Numbered from the stretch's first letter, positions 7,986 to 15,702 are shown. The stretch: DNA of 64,000 nucleotides from Bradyrhizobium niftali (GCF_004571025.1 NZ_SPQT01000012.1:153178-217177); one strand, 5' to 3'. Numbers and translations are program-made. Notes: generated by a model not told the origin, from the letters alone.

Positions 7986-8414
7986 ATGTACCGGCATATT
8001 CTCATTCCGACAGATGGGTCGGAGCTGGCGGAGCATGGAGTGGCGCATGGGTTGGCGCTGGCGAAATCCCTTGGTGCCAAAGTATCTCTCATCTTCGTTG
8101 TGGAGCCGTTTTCAGAAATGACAGGGCGGTTCCGTGAAGCGGTCGCAACATATGCCGAGCTGCGCAAGGAACAGGCCACGAGCGCGTTGGATCGCGCGGC
8201 AAATGCGGCCAGGGAGGCTGGCGTCTCCTGCGAACTGATTCAAGTGGAGGACGGGCAACCCCATCAAGCCATCATCGCAGCAGCCGAGAATAAAGGTTGC
8301 GATCTCATCGTTATGTCATCCCATGGGCGCAGCGGACTCTCCATGCTTCTCATCGGTAGTGTGACAAACAAGGTGCTGGCGCACGCGAAAACCCCCGTAC
8401 TGATTTGTCAGTGA
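7986..8414 (+). CDS. universal stress protein, UspA family (142 aa)
   Basis: The protein is a single Usp domain. It has an N-terminal HILIPTDGS strand-loop, and near residues 110-125 the ATP-binding-type stretch MSSHGRSGLSMLLIGS, close to the G-x2-G-x9-G(S/T) signature but with Ser at the first Gly. The ribosome binding site GGGAGGTG is strong. In rhizobia many single-domain Usp proteins are induced under low oxygen, and here a perfect FixK-type box lies upstream. The next gene (YkgB-like) follows after 173 bases. Confidence 0.93.
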   Translation: MYRHILIPTDGSELAEHGVAHGLALAKSLGAKVSLIFVVEPFSEMTGRFREAVATYAELRKEQATSALDRAANAAREAGVSCELIQVEDGQPHQAIIAAAENKGCDLIVMSSHGRSGLSMLLIGSVTNKVLAHAKTPVLICQ

Positions 8415-8536
8415 ACGTTGCGGACCCGGTGCCAGAGTGCTCGCTCGCCACGGACACGCGCATTGCACGCAGCTGTGATGAGCGGAACCTCGCTCCGAAT
8501 GTAACGACCGACGCTCCCCTCCGTACGGCCTGTAGC

Positions 8537-8549
8537 GAACGTTTCGTTC
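8537..8549. promoter_or_regulatory. palindrome upstream of the YkgB-like gene
   Basis: GAACGTTTCGTTC has perfect GAACG/CGTTC arms around a 3-base centre. It lies 38 bases before the ATG at 8588. It could be a regulator site, but no cognate regulator is apparent nearby. Confidence 0.3.
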
Positions 8550-8587
8550 ACCAACAGATGCTGTGCAAGCCGGGGAGAAATCGTCGC

Positions 8588-9073
8588 ATGAAGGGATTCA
8601 ACGTCGCCGAGAATGGCGGCGGTTCTTATCGTCCGCTCGCCATTCTCCGCTGGGTCATGGTGATCATATTCGTGTCGTTCGGAATGCAGAAGTTCACACT
8701 GCAATCCGCGCAGGGCATCGCCCAGTTCATCAGCAACAGTCCGTTCATCTCCTGGCTGTCGATATTCGGCCTGAGGGGAGAGGCCTATGTTCTCGGTGTT
8801 GCTGAATTCGTGATTGCGGCGTTGCTGGTGGCTGGCGCGTTCAGTCCGGTCTTGTCCGCTATCGGTTCATTCATGGGCATGGTGACCTTCGCGATCACAT
8901 GGTCGTTCTTCTTCACGACGCCGGGCGTCGTCACATGGAGCCTTTCAACCGATCCCATGGCGTGGAATTTGGCCGGCGAATTCCTGTTCAAGGACATCGT
9001 CTTGCTGTGTGTCTGCGCCGTGTTGTTTCTGGCGTCACTGCCGCGATCGGTCATTCGGCTGCGCACCGGCTGA
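8588..9073 (+). CDS. YkgB/DUF417-like membrane protein (161 aa)
   Basis: It has four predicted membrane helices (about residues 17-33, 62-84, 88-112 and 132-153) and the YkgB-like segments VSFGMQKFT, GVAEFVIAALL and FLFKDIVLLC. The family is related to DoxX-type membrane proteins and has no firmly established biochemical role. I chose the ATG at 8588, preceded by GGGGAGA. An upstream GTG at 8405 would overlap the Usp gene and add residues unlike the family. Its position after the Usp gene may mean a shared stress regulon. Confidence 0.8.
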   Translation: MKGFNVAENGGGSYRPLAILRWVMVIIFVSFGMQKFTLQSAQGIAQFISNSPFISWLSIFGLRGEAYVLGVAEFVIAALLVAGAFSPVLSAIGSFMGMVTFAITWSFFFTTPGVVTWSLSTDPMAWNLAGEFLFKDIVLLCVCAVLFLASLPRSVIRLRTG

Positions 9074-9086
9074 GCGTTGGGGTCGC

Positions 9087-9584
9087 TCACCGCCTGATGC
9101 GGTAGATCACGACGTCCTCGCCGTGATGCGTCGTGCTCTTTTCCAGAATGTAGTTCGATTTCTCCAGCACGCGGCGGGAGGCAGCGTTCCCGACGAGCAC
9201 CAGGCCGATGAGCGACGGCAGCGCAAGCTGCGACAGCCCGATATGCGTCAGCGCCGCCGCGATCTCGCTCGCAAGTCCCTGGCCCCAGAGGTCGCGTTTG
9301 AACGTGTAGGCAATCTCGATCTCGTCGATGCCGTCAACGAGAATGTGCCTGATGCCCGCCCGTCCGGCGAATTCTCCGTCTTTCGTTCGCAGCGCCCAGA
9401 GCCCGAAGCCGTGCTGGTCCCAATGGGCCATGTTGGCGGCGAGATAGGTCTGCGTGACGTCGGGCGCCCGCACCCCGCCGAGATAGCGCGACACCTCGGC
9501 ATCGAGATGGAGCGCGACGAGGTCTGCGAGATCATCGTCGCGCAGTTTCTCGGCGGTCAGTCTGTTGGTGCGGAAGTGATCCAA
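9087..9584 (-). CDS. GNAT family N-acetyltransferase (165 aa)
   Basis: This is a RimJ/RimL-type acetyltransferase. It opens with FRTNRLTAEKLRDDDL, has the YTFKRDLWGQGLASEIAAAL acetyl-CoA-binding helix region near residues 92-112 and ends with GNAASRRVLEKSNY, typical of the C-terminal motif B. It would acetylate an amino group of a protein or small molecule, and the acceptor is unknown. It lies convergent to the YkgB-like gene with 13 bases between and divergent from the small gene at 9760. Confidence 0.9.
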   Translation of the reverse strand: MDHFRTNRLTAEKLRDDDLADLVALHLDAEVSRYLGGVRAPDVTQTYLAANMAHWDQHGFGLWALRTKDGEFAGRAGIRHILVDGIDEIEIAYTFKRDLWGQGLASEIAAALTHIGLSQLALPSLIGLVLVGNAASRRVLEKSNYILEKSTTHHGEDVVIYRIRR

Positions 9585-9686
9585 TGAGGTTAGCCGCGTT
9601 CGAAGTGAGCATCGATTGTTGCGCCGACGATACCGTCCTGCCGACGTTTTACTCGACCTCCCGATCGCCGGTGCGACGCGCGGGGT

Positions 9687-9700
9687 TTGATCTGCATCAA
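9687..9700. promoter_or_regulatory. FixK/FNR-type box upstream of the 87-aa gene
   Basis: TTGATCTGCATCAA is a perfect FNR-type palindrome (TTGAT-N4-ATCAA). With the usual -41.5 spacing a transcript would start near 9735. An ATG at 9709 could then not be used, but the in-frame ATG at 9760 could. Confidence 0.65.
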
Positions 9701-9759
9701 ATACGCGGATGACGATCGCGCCACAACCCGACTTCGAGGCTCACAGGTTGACAGGTGCG

Positions 9760-10023
9760 ATGATCCCGACCTGGTACGTCAGCTTTGAAATTCGACAGCG
9801 GGGCGTTTTGCCGAGGCAGCGCAGTCCGCGCGAGACGCGGACGTTCGCGACCGAGGACGAAGCTAAGTTGTTCGCGCGCGCAAAGCTCGATGAAGGCCTC
9901 TCTGTTTTTGCAGGTACGATCAATCCTCACGTTCCGAGGCGGCTCATTCCGGCGTCAGATATCCATGCGTGGCTCGGAGACGATGGGCGCCCTCTTCCGC
10001 CAGAAGCGTCGAGCACCGACTAA
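9760..10023 (+). CDS. small conserved hypothetical protein (87 aa)
   Basis: The sequence opens MIPTWYVSFEIRQRGVLPRQ, continues with ETRTFATEDEAKLFARAKLDEG and ends in a polar tail. The EAKLFARAKL helix after a short beta hairpin is a pattern seen in many small rhizobial hypothetical proteins. I do not recognise a function. There is an in-frame ATG at 9709. I prefer 9760 because the FixK-type box at 9687-9700 implies transcription begins after 9709, and AGGTG at 9751-9755 could serve as a ribosome binding site. It is soluble with no signal peptide. Confidence 0.65.
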   Translation: MIPTWYVSFEIRQRGVLPRQRSPRETRTFATEDEAKLFARAKLDEGLSVFAGTINPHVPRRLIPASDIHAWLGDDGRPLPPEASSTD

Positions 10024-10203
10024 GCACGCTACGGTGCATAGAGATGGCGCTTGGGTGTTGCCATTTTGATACGGGTTTCGAGACTCCTGCCCGCGTAAAG
10101 TTTCTCACATTCGCGAACCTTATGCACCCTAGTCCCAGCATGGGTGCTCATTTTTGGACGAGACGGCGAATTCAAACGAAAGAGCAAAAAAGGGGACGAG
10201 ACC
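10024..10203. promoter_or_regulatory. leader of the outer-membrane gene with a long-range inverted repeat
   Basis: CTACGGTGCATA at 10029-10040 and TATGCACCCTAG at 10121-10132 are inverted copies with 11 of 12 matching, 80 bases apart. No clear -35/-10 pair is seen. The repeat could form the base of a long RNA hairpin or be a pair of binding sites. Confidence 0.35.
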
Positions 10204-10959
10204 ATGAGGAAGTTTTCGACTGCTGCGATCGGCTTCGTAGCACTGAGTATGGCGGCTCCGGCCATGGCGGCCGACATGGCCGTCAAGGCGCCGCCGCCGG
10301 CACCAGTGGTGGCGATCTACAACTGGAGCGGATTCTACATCGGGGCCAACGGTGGCTGGGGGCAAAGCCATGGTTGCGTCGACTTCGTAACGCCTGCTGG
10401 GACGGTCGCAGATGGCTGCGTCGATCGCTCCGGTGGTCTCGTCGGTGGACAGATCGGGTACCGGTGGCAAACCAATCAGTTTGTGCTTGGTCTGGAAGCT
10501 CAGGGCGATTGGGCCGATATCAAGCACACGCGCGTCAGCCTGATCGATCCGTTGATCTCGACCACAGGCAAGACCGACGGCATTGGGCTGTTCACGGCCC
10601 AGCTCGGTTGGGCATGGAACGCTTCGCTGTTCTACGTGAAGGGCGGCGCCGCCGTGACCCGCAATCGATTCGATATATTCAACAACGTCACCGGCGTCGG
10701 ACTGGCTTCGGCAGGTCACACGCGCTGGGGCGGCGCCCTGGGTGTCGGCTGGGAATATGGTTTTGCGCCGAACTGGTCGGTCGGTATCGAGTACGACCAT
10801 CTCTGGATGGGACGCGACAATTTCGGCTTCGCAGGCCTGGTCACGCCCGGCGGGTTCACGCTCACCGGCAGCGGGATCAGCCAGGATGTGGACATGGTTA
10901 CGCTTCGGTTGAACTACCGCTTCGGTGGTTTCGGTGCTCCGGTCGCTGCTCGCTATTGA
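10204..10959 (+). CDS. outer-membrane beta-barrel protein, Omp25/RopB-like (251 aa)
   Basis: A signal peptide (about residues 1-22, ending AMAA before DMAVKAP) is followed by the YNWSGFYIGANGGWG motif that opens the rhizobial small outer-membrane proteins. Alternating beta strands follow, ending in an aromatic residue (AARY) as needed for barrel assembly. I chose the ATG at 10204 with GGGGACGAG before it; an upstream GTG at 10144 would put residues before the signal peptide. The family is abundant and structural or surface-antigenic in rhizobia and Brucella. It is monocistronic, with a strong terminator right after it. Confidence 0.92.
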   Translation: MRKFSTAAIGFVALSMAAPAMAADMAVKAPPPAPVVAIYNWSGFYIGANGGWGQSHGCVDFVTPAGTVADGCVDRSGGLVGGQIGYRWQTNQFVLGLEAQGDWADIKHTRVSLIDPLISTTGKTDGIGLFTAQLGWAWNASLFYVKGGAAVTRNRFDIFNNVTGVGLASAGHTRWGGALGVGWEYGFAPNWSVGIEYDHLWMGRDNFGFAGLVTPGGFTLTGSGISQDVDMVTLRLNYRFGGFGAPVAARY

Positions 10960-10983
10960 GTGTGTGTCTTCCCGGTGAACTCA

Positions 10984-11009
10984 GGCCCCGGCATCGACCG
11001 GGGCCTTTT
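10984..11009 (+). terminator. rho-independent terminator of the outer-membrane gene
   Basis: GGCCCCGG, loop CATCGA, CCGGGGCC, then TTTT. The 8-bp perfect GC stem with a short T run starts 24 bases after the stop codon. Confidence 0.85.
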
Positions 11010-11265
11010 CATGGGAAGCCGAAGAAAACGATGGAGGTCCGGCATCAATTCCTGCGATGTCGCAAGGCCAGGCGCGGGTGAATTGTGCGGACTTGTTCGA
11101 GGATGCGGGCCGCGATCAATCGTTAGCGGACGCTTCCCGATGATGCCATCATGCCGGTGTTTGCCCGACGGCTCAAGCGAATTCGGATAATTCGTAAGCT
11201 ATTGATTTCACGACCCCGGTCTACTGTGCATGGGGTTGTTTTCTCAGTTTTTAGCTTCGAGGGGG
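11010..11265. other. convergent intergenic region carrying the 23-bp element
   Basis: Between the outer-membrane gene and feoB. The only notable content is the conserved element at 11196-11252 (separate entry). The rest shows no gene or promoter. Confidence 0.6.
11196..11252 (-). repeat. dispersed conserved element, copy 1 (downstream of feoB)
   Basis: Read on the minus strand, this holds a 23-base core at 11221-11243 (beginning GAAAACAACC, ending GCACAGTAG). It is identical to 59608-59630. Both copies also share AAAAA before the core, and AATCAAT followed by GCTT exactly 13 bases after it. It lies 23 bases past the feoB stop, in the sense orientation of feoB. Confidence 0.8.
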
Positions 11266-13137
11266 CTATCCCGCTCCCAGCGCCACCGCGACGTTGTAGG
11301 TCACGAGGCTTGCGGCATAGGCCAGCACCAGCATGTAGGTGAAGGTCACCGCCATCCATCGCCAGCTTCCAGTCTCGCGCCGGATCACGGCCAGCGTCGA
11401 GGCGCATTGCGGGGCGAAGATGTACCAGGCCAGCATCGACAGCGCGGTCGCGAGCGACCATTTCGTCGCCAGCACCTGGCCGATCTGCTCGGCCGCTTCC
11501 TTGCCGCCTTCGATCGCATAGACGGTGCCGAGCGCTGCGACTGCGACCTCGCGCGCCGCCATGCCGGGGATCAGCGCGACCGCGATCTGCCAGTTGAAGC
11601 CGACTGGGGCGAGCAGCGGCTCGAGCGCCTTGCCAATGATCGCCGCTAGGCTGAAGTTGATGGCGGGTTCGGTCGCGCCAGCAGGCGGCTGCGGGAACGA
11701 GGCCAGGAACCAGATCAGCACCATCATCGAGAAGATCGTGGTGCCGGCGCGGTGCAAAAACATCTTCGCGCGCGTGTAGACGCCGATCGCGATCGATTTC
11801 AGGCGCGGCATCTTGTAGTCCGGCAGCTCCAGCATGAACGGCGCCGGCGCGTAGTCGCGCAGCATGAAGAATTTTATCAGGAACGAGACGAGAAGCGCGC
11901 TGGTGATGCCGGCGACGTAGAGGCCGAACATCACGAGGCCCTGGAGGTTGATGAAGCCCCAGACGTCCCTGGCCGGAATGAAGGCGGAGATGATCAGCGT
12001 GTAGACCGGGATGCGCGCCGAGCAGGTCATCAGCGGCGCGATCAGGATCGTGGTCAGCCGGTCGCGCTTGTTGTCGATCACGCGCGTCGCCATGATGCCG
12101 GGAATGGCGCAGGCAAAGCTCGACAGCAGCGGAATGAAGGCGCGGCCGTGCAGGCCGGCGCCGCCCATGATGCGGTCCATCAGGAAGGCGGCGCGCGCCA
12201 TATAGCCGAAATCTTCCAGCAGCAGGATGAACAGGAAGATGAGGATGATCTGCGGCAGGAACACTATGACGCTGCCGACGCCGGAGATTACGCCGTTCTG
12301 CAGAAAACTCTGCAGCAGGCCGGCGGGCAGGGTGTCGTGTACGAGTTCGCCGAGCACGTCGAAGCCTGATTTGAGCAGGTCCATCAGCGGCTGCGCCCAG
12401 GCGAACACCGCCTGGAACATCACGAACAGGATCAGCGCCAGCACGATCAGCCCGCCGACGGGATGCAGCACCACCGCGTCGATCCGCGCGGTCCAGGTGT
12501 CGGGCCGGCTCGGGAGGCTGACGCAATCGGCGATGATGCGGTCGGCCTCGCGCTGGGTGGAGCGCAATTCGGCCACGCTGAGCGCGCGCCAGTTGTTCTC
12601 GGCCGGCTCGGCGGCGAGCCTGGCCGAGATCTCATCGGTCAGCGTCAACAGATCGGCCGTGCCGCCTTTGCGCACCGCGATCGAGGTGACCACGGGCACG
12701 CCGAGCTCCTTGGCGAGCCGCTCGACGTCGACAGTGATGCCGCGGCGCGTGGCGATGTCGAACATGTTGAGCACGAGGATCATCGGCCGGCCGGTGCGCT
12801 TGAGCTCCAGCAACAGGCGGATGGTCAGGCGCAGATTGGTGGAATCGGCCACGCACAGCACGAGGTCGGGCACCGTCTCGCCGGAGGCCTTGCCGAGCAC
12901 GAAGTCGCGGGTGATCTCCTCGTCCGGGCTGCGGCCGCGCAGCGAATAGGTGCCGGGCAGGTCGACCACCGAGACCTGGCGTCCCTGGGGCGTGACGAAG
13001 AAGCCTTCCTTGCGCTCGACGGTGACGCCCGGATAGTTCGCGACCTTCTGCCGGCTGCCGGTCAGGGCATTGAACAGCGAGGTCTTGCCGCTGTTTGGCG
13101 TGCCGACCAGGGCGAGATGCAGCAGGGGTAATTCCAT
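11266..13137 (-). CDS. feoB: ferrous iron transport protein B (623 aa)
   Basis: The N-terminal G domain has P-loop GTPNSGKT (residues 12-19), DLPGTYS as G3 (59-65) and NMFD as G4 (124-127), followed by a guanine-nucleotide dissociation-inhibitor helical region. From about residue 225 there are two Gate regions with the characteristic membrane helices (for example ISGVGSVIVFLPQIILIFLF and CSARIPVYTLIISAFIP, which includes the conserved Cys). It takes up Fe(II) through the inner membrane. At 623 residues it is shorter than the E. coli protein but complete at both ends. feoA precedes it with a 37-base gap and probably shares its promoter. Confidence 0.97.
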   Translation of the reverse strand: MELPLLHLALVGTPNSGKTSLFNALTGSRQKVANYPGVTVERKEGFFVTPQGRQVSVVDLPGTYSLRGRSPDEEITRDFVLGKASGETVPDLVLCVADSTNLRLTIRLLLELKRTGRPMILVLNMFDIATRRGITVDVERLAKELGVPVVTSIAVRKGGTADLLTLTDEISARLAAEPAENNWRALSVAELRSTQREADRIIADCVSLPSRPDTWTARIDAVVLHPVGGLIVLALILFVMFQAVFAWAQPLMDLLKSGFDVLGELVHDTLPAGLLQSFLQNGVISGVGSVIVFLPQIILIFLFILLLEDFGYMARAAFLMDRIMGGAGLHGRAFIPLLSSFACAIPGIMATRVIDNKRDRLTTILIAPLMTCSARIPVYTLIISAFIPARDVWGFINLQGLVMFGLYVAGITSALLVSFLIKFFMLRDYAPAPFMLELPDYKMPRLKSIAIGVYTRAKMFLHRAGTTIFSMMVLIWFLASFPQPPAGATEPAINFSLAAIIGKALEPLLAPVGFNWQIAVALIPGMAAREVAVAALGTVYAIEGGKEAAEQIGQVLATKWSLATALSMLAWYIFAPQCASTLAVIRRETGSWRWMAVTFTYMLVLAYAASLVTYNVAVALGAG

Positions 13138-13174
13138 GGGATCACTGGTCCGGGATGCGGCGTCCGGTCGCTAT

Positions 13175-13450
13175 CTAGGCGACGATGATGGCCATGGCTT
13201 CGCGCCGGCGGACCGCGATCGTGATGCTGTCGACCCGCACGGCGATGGGGTCGCGCCCGACCAGCCCCTCGTGCAGGACCTCGACCCGGGCCCCCTCGAC
13301 GAAGCCGAGCTCGATCAGCCGGCTCTCGAGCTCGATGTCCGAGAGCGCCGAACCGGTGTCCCGGGCGGACAGGTGCTGGATGACGCCGGTATAGCCGCGC
13401 AGGGCCAGACCCAGCGGCATGTGAGGGCGCGTATCATTGGTGTCGGTCAT
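13175..13450 (-). CDS. feoA: ferrous iron transport protein A (91 aa)
   Basis: This is an SH3-like FeoA domain: LSDIELESRLIELGFVEGARVEVLHEG, then DPIAVRVDSITIAVRRREAMAIIV. The ATG at 13450 (MTDTND) is preferred over a TTG at 13465. FeoA is a small cytosolic partner needed for FeoB-dependent Fe(II) uptake. It is the first gene of the feoAB operon. An Irr-box-like palindrome lies 60 bases upstream. Confidence 0.93.
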   Translation of the reverse strand: MTDTNDTRPHMPLGLALRGYTGVIQHLSARDTGSALSDIELESRLIELGFVEGARVEVLHEGLVGRDPIAVRVDSITIAVRRREAMAIIVA

Positions 13451-13509
13451 GCCCTGTATTTTCAACGCAGGGCATTGAGGTCAAGCGCGCCGGTCGGCGG
13501 AAGCTGCAC

Positions 13510-13527
13510 CTTAGAGTGATTTTAAAG
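13510..13527. promoter_or_regulatory. Irr-box (ICE)-like palindrome upstream of feoAB
   Basis: CTTAGAGTGATTTTAAAG resembles the rhizobial iron control element with half-sites TTAGAA and TTCTAA, each with one change (TTAGAG, TTTTAA). It lies 60-77 bases upstream of feoA. It is AT-rich against a GC-rich background. Irr or Fur-family control of Fe(II) uptake would make sense. The match is imperfect. Confidence 0.4.
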
Positions 13528-13565
13528 TGCGGCCGCCCTGGCGGGTCGAAAAGACGCCTCGTCGG

Positions 13566-13817
13566 CTACTGGGCCGGGACCTTGTCCGGCTGGGCGGCCA
13601 TGGCGCGGCTCTTGAAGTAGTCCAGCACGAACAGGCGGATCGCCGAGGACAGATTGCCCTGCTGGCGATTGCCGTCGATCTCGCCGACGAGCTCGGACAG
13701 CGTCATGTTGCGCAGGCCCGAAATCTCCTTCATGCCGTTCCAGAACGCCTCTTCCAGGCTGACGCTGGTCTTGTGACCGGCGACGACGATCGACCGTTTC
13801 ACGACGGGCGATTTCAT
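13566..13817 (-). CDS. ribbon-helix-helix domain protein (83 aa)
   Basis: A short basic N-terminus (MKSPVVKRSIVVAGHKTSVSLEEAFWNGMKEI) gives the beta strand and first helix, then MTLSELVGEID and NLSSAIRLFVLDYF. This is the RHH_4-type ribbon-helix-helix fold, a dimeric DNA-binding module. The start ATG overlaps the stop of the upstream DUF4169 gene by four bases (ATGA), so the two are translationally coupled. Its target is unknown. Confidence 0.85.
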   Translation of the reverse strand: MKSPVVKRSIVVAGHKTSVSLEEAFWNGMKEISGLRNMTLSELVGEIDGNRQQGNLSSAIRLFVLDYFKSRAMAAQPDKVPAQ

Positions 13818-14002
13818 GGCTGCTCCTCGCGATCGATCTGATGCTGATCCAGGTGCTCCTTCGCCCTGTCCGCGCGCGTCTCCTCCGCCGACCGCTCCGC
13901 CTTCGTGCGGCCGAACTTCGCCCGATTGGCGTCCGCCTGCTTCGCCGAGGCTTCCCGCTCGGCGCGCTTCCGGAAACGATTCAGGTTGATGACGTTCCCC
14001 AT
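13814..14002 (-). CDS. DUF4169 family small protein (62 aa)
   Basis: MGNVINLNRFRKRAEREASAKQ opens a short, strongly charged, probably single long helix ending REEQP. This matches the DUF4169 family found in Rhizobiales. It overlaps the RHH gene by ATGA and sits downstream of fumC on the same strand. The RFRKR motif also resembles the C-terminal RLDRFRKK of SspB nearby, which may be coincidence. Function unknown. Confidence 0.8.
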   Translation of the reverse strand: MGNVINLNRFRKRAEREASAKQADANRAKFGRTKAERSAEETRADRAKEHLDQHQIDREEQP

Positions 14003-14190
14003 GCCGCGTCTCCATCATCCGATCCTCTTCAGGCAGGATGAAACTTTCAGAAACAGGGTGCCGCATCGCACCCGACAAGACTTGATCGTCATTCGCTTGC
14101 CCTCGTCAATCGGCCCTTCGGGCCATCAAACAATGAATTTCGCCCTGTCTAGGGCAGAAGAGCTGCGTAACACGGCGTTCCGCCGCAACA

Positions 14191-14204
14191 TTGACGGTAA
14201 TCAA
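14191..14204. promoter_or_regulatory. FixK/FNR-like box between fumC and DUF4169
   Basis: TTGACGGTAATCAA fits TTGA-N6-TCAA. On the minus strand it would place a transcript start near 14156, 154 bases before the DUF4169 start. The long leader makes this less certain than the other two boxes. Confidence 0.35.
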
Positions 14205-14280
14205 ATCCCGTCCCCAAAGCCGCATAATTCTGCCGGTTGAGCGCCCGTATCACTACGGATGACTATCGGAATTCGGAATC

Positions 14281-15702
14281 CTATCCGGGGCTGGTCATCT
14301 TCTCCGGGCGCACCAGACGGTCGAATTCGTCGGCCGAGACGAAGCCGAGCCGCAGCGCCTCCTCCTTCAGCGTGGTGCCGTTGGCATGGGCCGTCTTGGC
14401 CACCTTGGCGGCGTTGTCGTAGCCGATTTTCGGGGCAAGCGCGGTCACCAGCATGAGCGAGCGCTGCATCAGCTCACTTATGCGCTTTTCGTCGGCGCGG
14501 ATGCCGCTGACGCAATGTTCGGTGAAGGAGCGTGCGGCGTCGGCCATCAGGCGGATGGAGTGCAGCATGTTGTAGGCCAGCACGGGCTTGTAGACGTTGA
14601 GCTCGAAATGACCCTGGCTGCCGGCGACCGTGATCGCGGTGTGATTGCCGAACACCTGGCAGCACACCATGGTCATCGCCTCGCATTGCGTCGGATTGAC
14701 CTTGCCCGGCATGATCGAGGAGCCCGGCTCGTTCTCCGGCAGGATCAGCTCGCCGAGGCCCGAGCGCGGGCCCGATCCGAGCAGGCGGATGTCGTTGGCG
14801 ATCTTGAACAGCCCTGTCGCGACCGAATTGATGGCGCCGTGCGCCAGCACATAGGCGTCGTTCGAGGCCAGCGCCTCGAATTTGTTGGCGGCGCTGGTGA
14901 AGGGCAGTTTGGTGATCCCGGCGACGTGCCTTGCGAACAGTCTTGCAAAGCGCGGCTTCGAGTTGAGGCCGGTGCCGACGGCAGTGCCGCCCTGCGCCAG
15001 CGGATAGAGCTCCTTCACCGCGACCTTGAGCCGGGCGATGCCGCTTTCGACCTGCGCGGCATAGCCGGAAAATTCCTGGCCGAGCGTCAGGGGCGTCGCG
15101 TCCTGCGTATGAGTACGGCCGATCTTCACGATCCTGGAAAACTCCTTCTCCTTCTTGCGCAGCGCGCGGAGCAGCTCGCCAAGGGCGGGAACGAGATCGG
15201 CGGTGATGCGGCTTGCGGCCGCGATGTGCATTGCGGTGGGGAACGAGTCGTTCGAGGACTGGCTCATGTTGACGTGATCGTTGGGATGCACCGGCTTCTT
15301 GGCGCCGAGCTCGCCGCCGAGCAGCTCATTGGCGCGGTTGGCGATCACCTCGTTGAGGTTCATGTTGGTCTGCGTGCCCGAGCCGGTCTGCCACACGACG
15401 AGCGGAAAATGATCGTCGAGGCCGCCGTCGATCACCTCGCGCGCGGCGCGGATGATGGCGTTGGCCCGGCGCTGGTCGAGCAGGCCGAGTTCGCGGTTGG
15501 ACTGCGCCGCGGCGAGCTTGACGATGCCGAGCGCATGCACGAGCGAAATCGGCATGCGATCCGTGCCGATGCGGAAATTCTGCCGCGAGCGCTCGGTCTG
15601 TGCCCCCCAATAGCGATCGGAGGGGACCTCGATGGGACCGAAACTGTCGGTCTCGATGCGGGTCGCGGGGCGGGCGGTCTTCGAGCGGGCAGCTTTGGCC
15701 AT
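14281..15702 (-). CDS. fumC: class II fumarate hydratase (473 aa)
   Basis: This is an iron-independent fumarase of the citrate cycle, interconverting fumarate and malate as a cytosolic homotetramer. The signature GSSIMPGKVNP is at residues 327-337. Other family blocks are GSGTQTNMNLNEVI (107-120), HPNDHVNMSQSSNDSFPTAM (139-158) and GRTHTQDATPLTLGQEFSGY (195-214). I chose the ATG at 15702 to fit the usual family length; in-frame ATGs at 15714 and 15747 would add 4 or 15 residues. The neighbours (sspB upstream, DUF4169-RHH downstream, all on the minus strand) form a conserved-looking rhizobial block. Confidence 0.96.
   Translation of the reverse strand: MAKAARSKTARPATRIETDSFGPIEVPSDRYWGAQTERSRQNFRIGTDRMPISLVHALGIVKLAAAQSNRELGLLDQRRANAIIRAAREVIDGGLDDHFPLVVWQTGSGTQTNMNLNEVIANRANELLGGELGAKKPVHPNDHVNMSQSSNDSFPTAMHIAAASRITADLVPALGELLRALRKKEKEFSRIVKIGRTHTQDATPLTLGQEFSGYAAQVESGIARLKVAVKELYPLAQGGTAVGTGLNSKPRFARLFARHVAGITKLPFTSAANKFEALASNDAYVLAHGAINSVATGLFKIANDIRLLGSGPRSGLGELILPENEPGSSIMPGKVNPTQCEAMTMVCCQVFGNHTAITVAGSQGHFELNVYKPVLAYNMLHSIRLMADAARSFTEHCVSGIRADEKRISELMQRSLMLVTALAPKIGYDNAAKVAKTAHANGTTLKEEALRLGFVSADEFDRLVRPEKMTSPG

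Noticed and set aside
11151..11342. Small frames across the 23-bp element (with TVHGVVF in translation)
   Set aside because: The same residues appear when the second copy is translated on its other strand, so they reflect the DNA element and not a protein.
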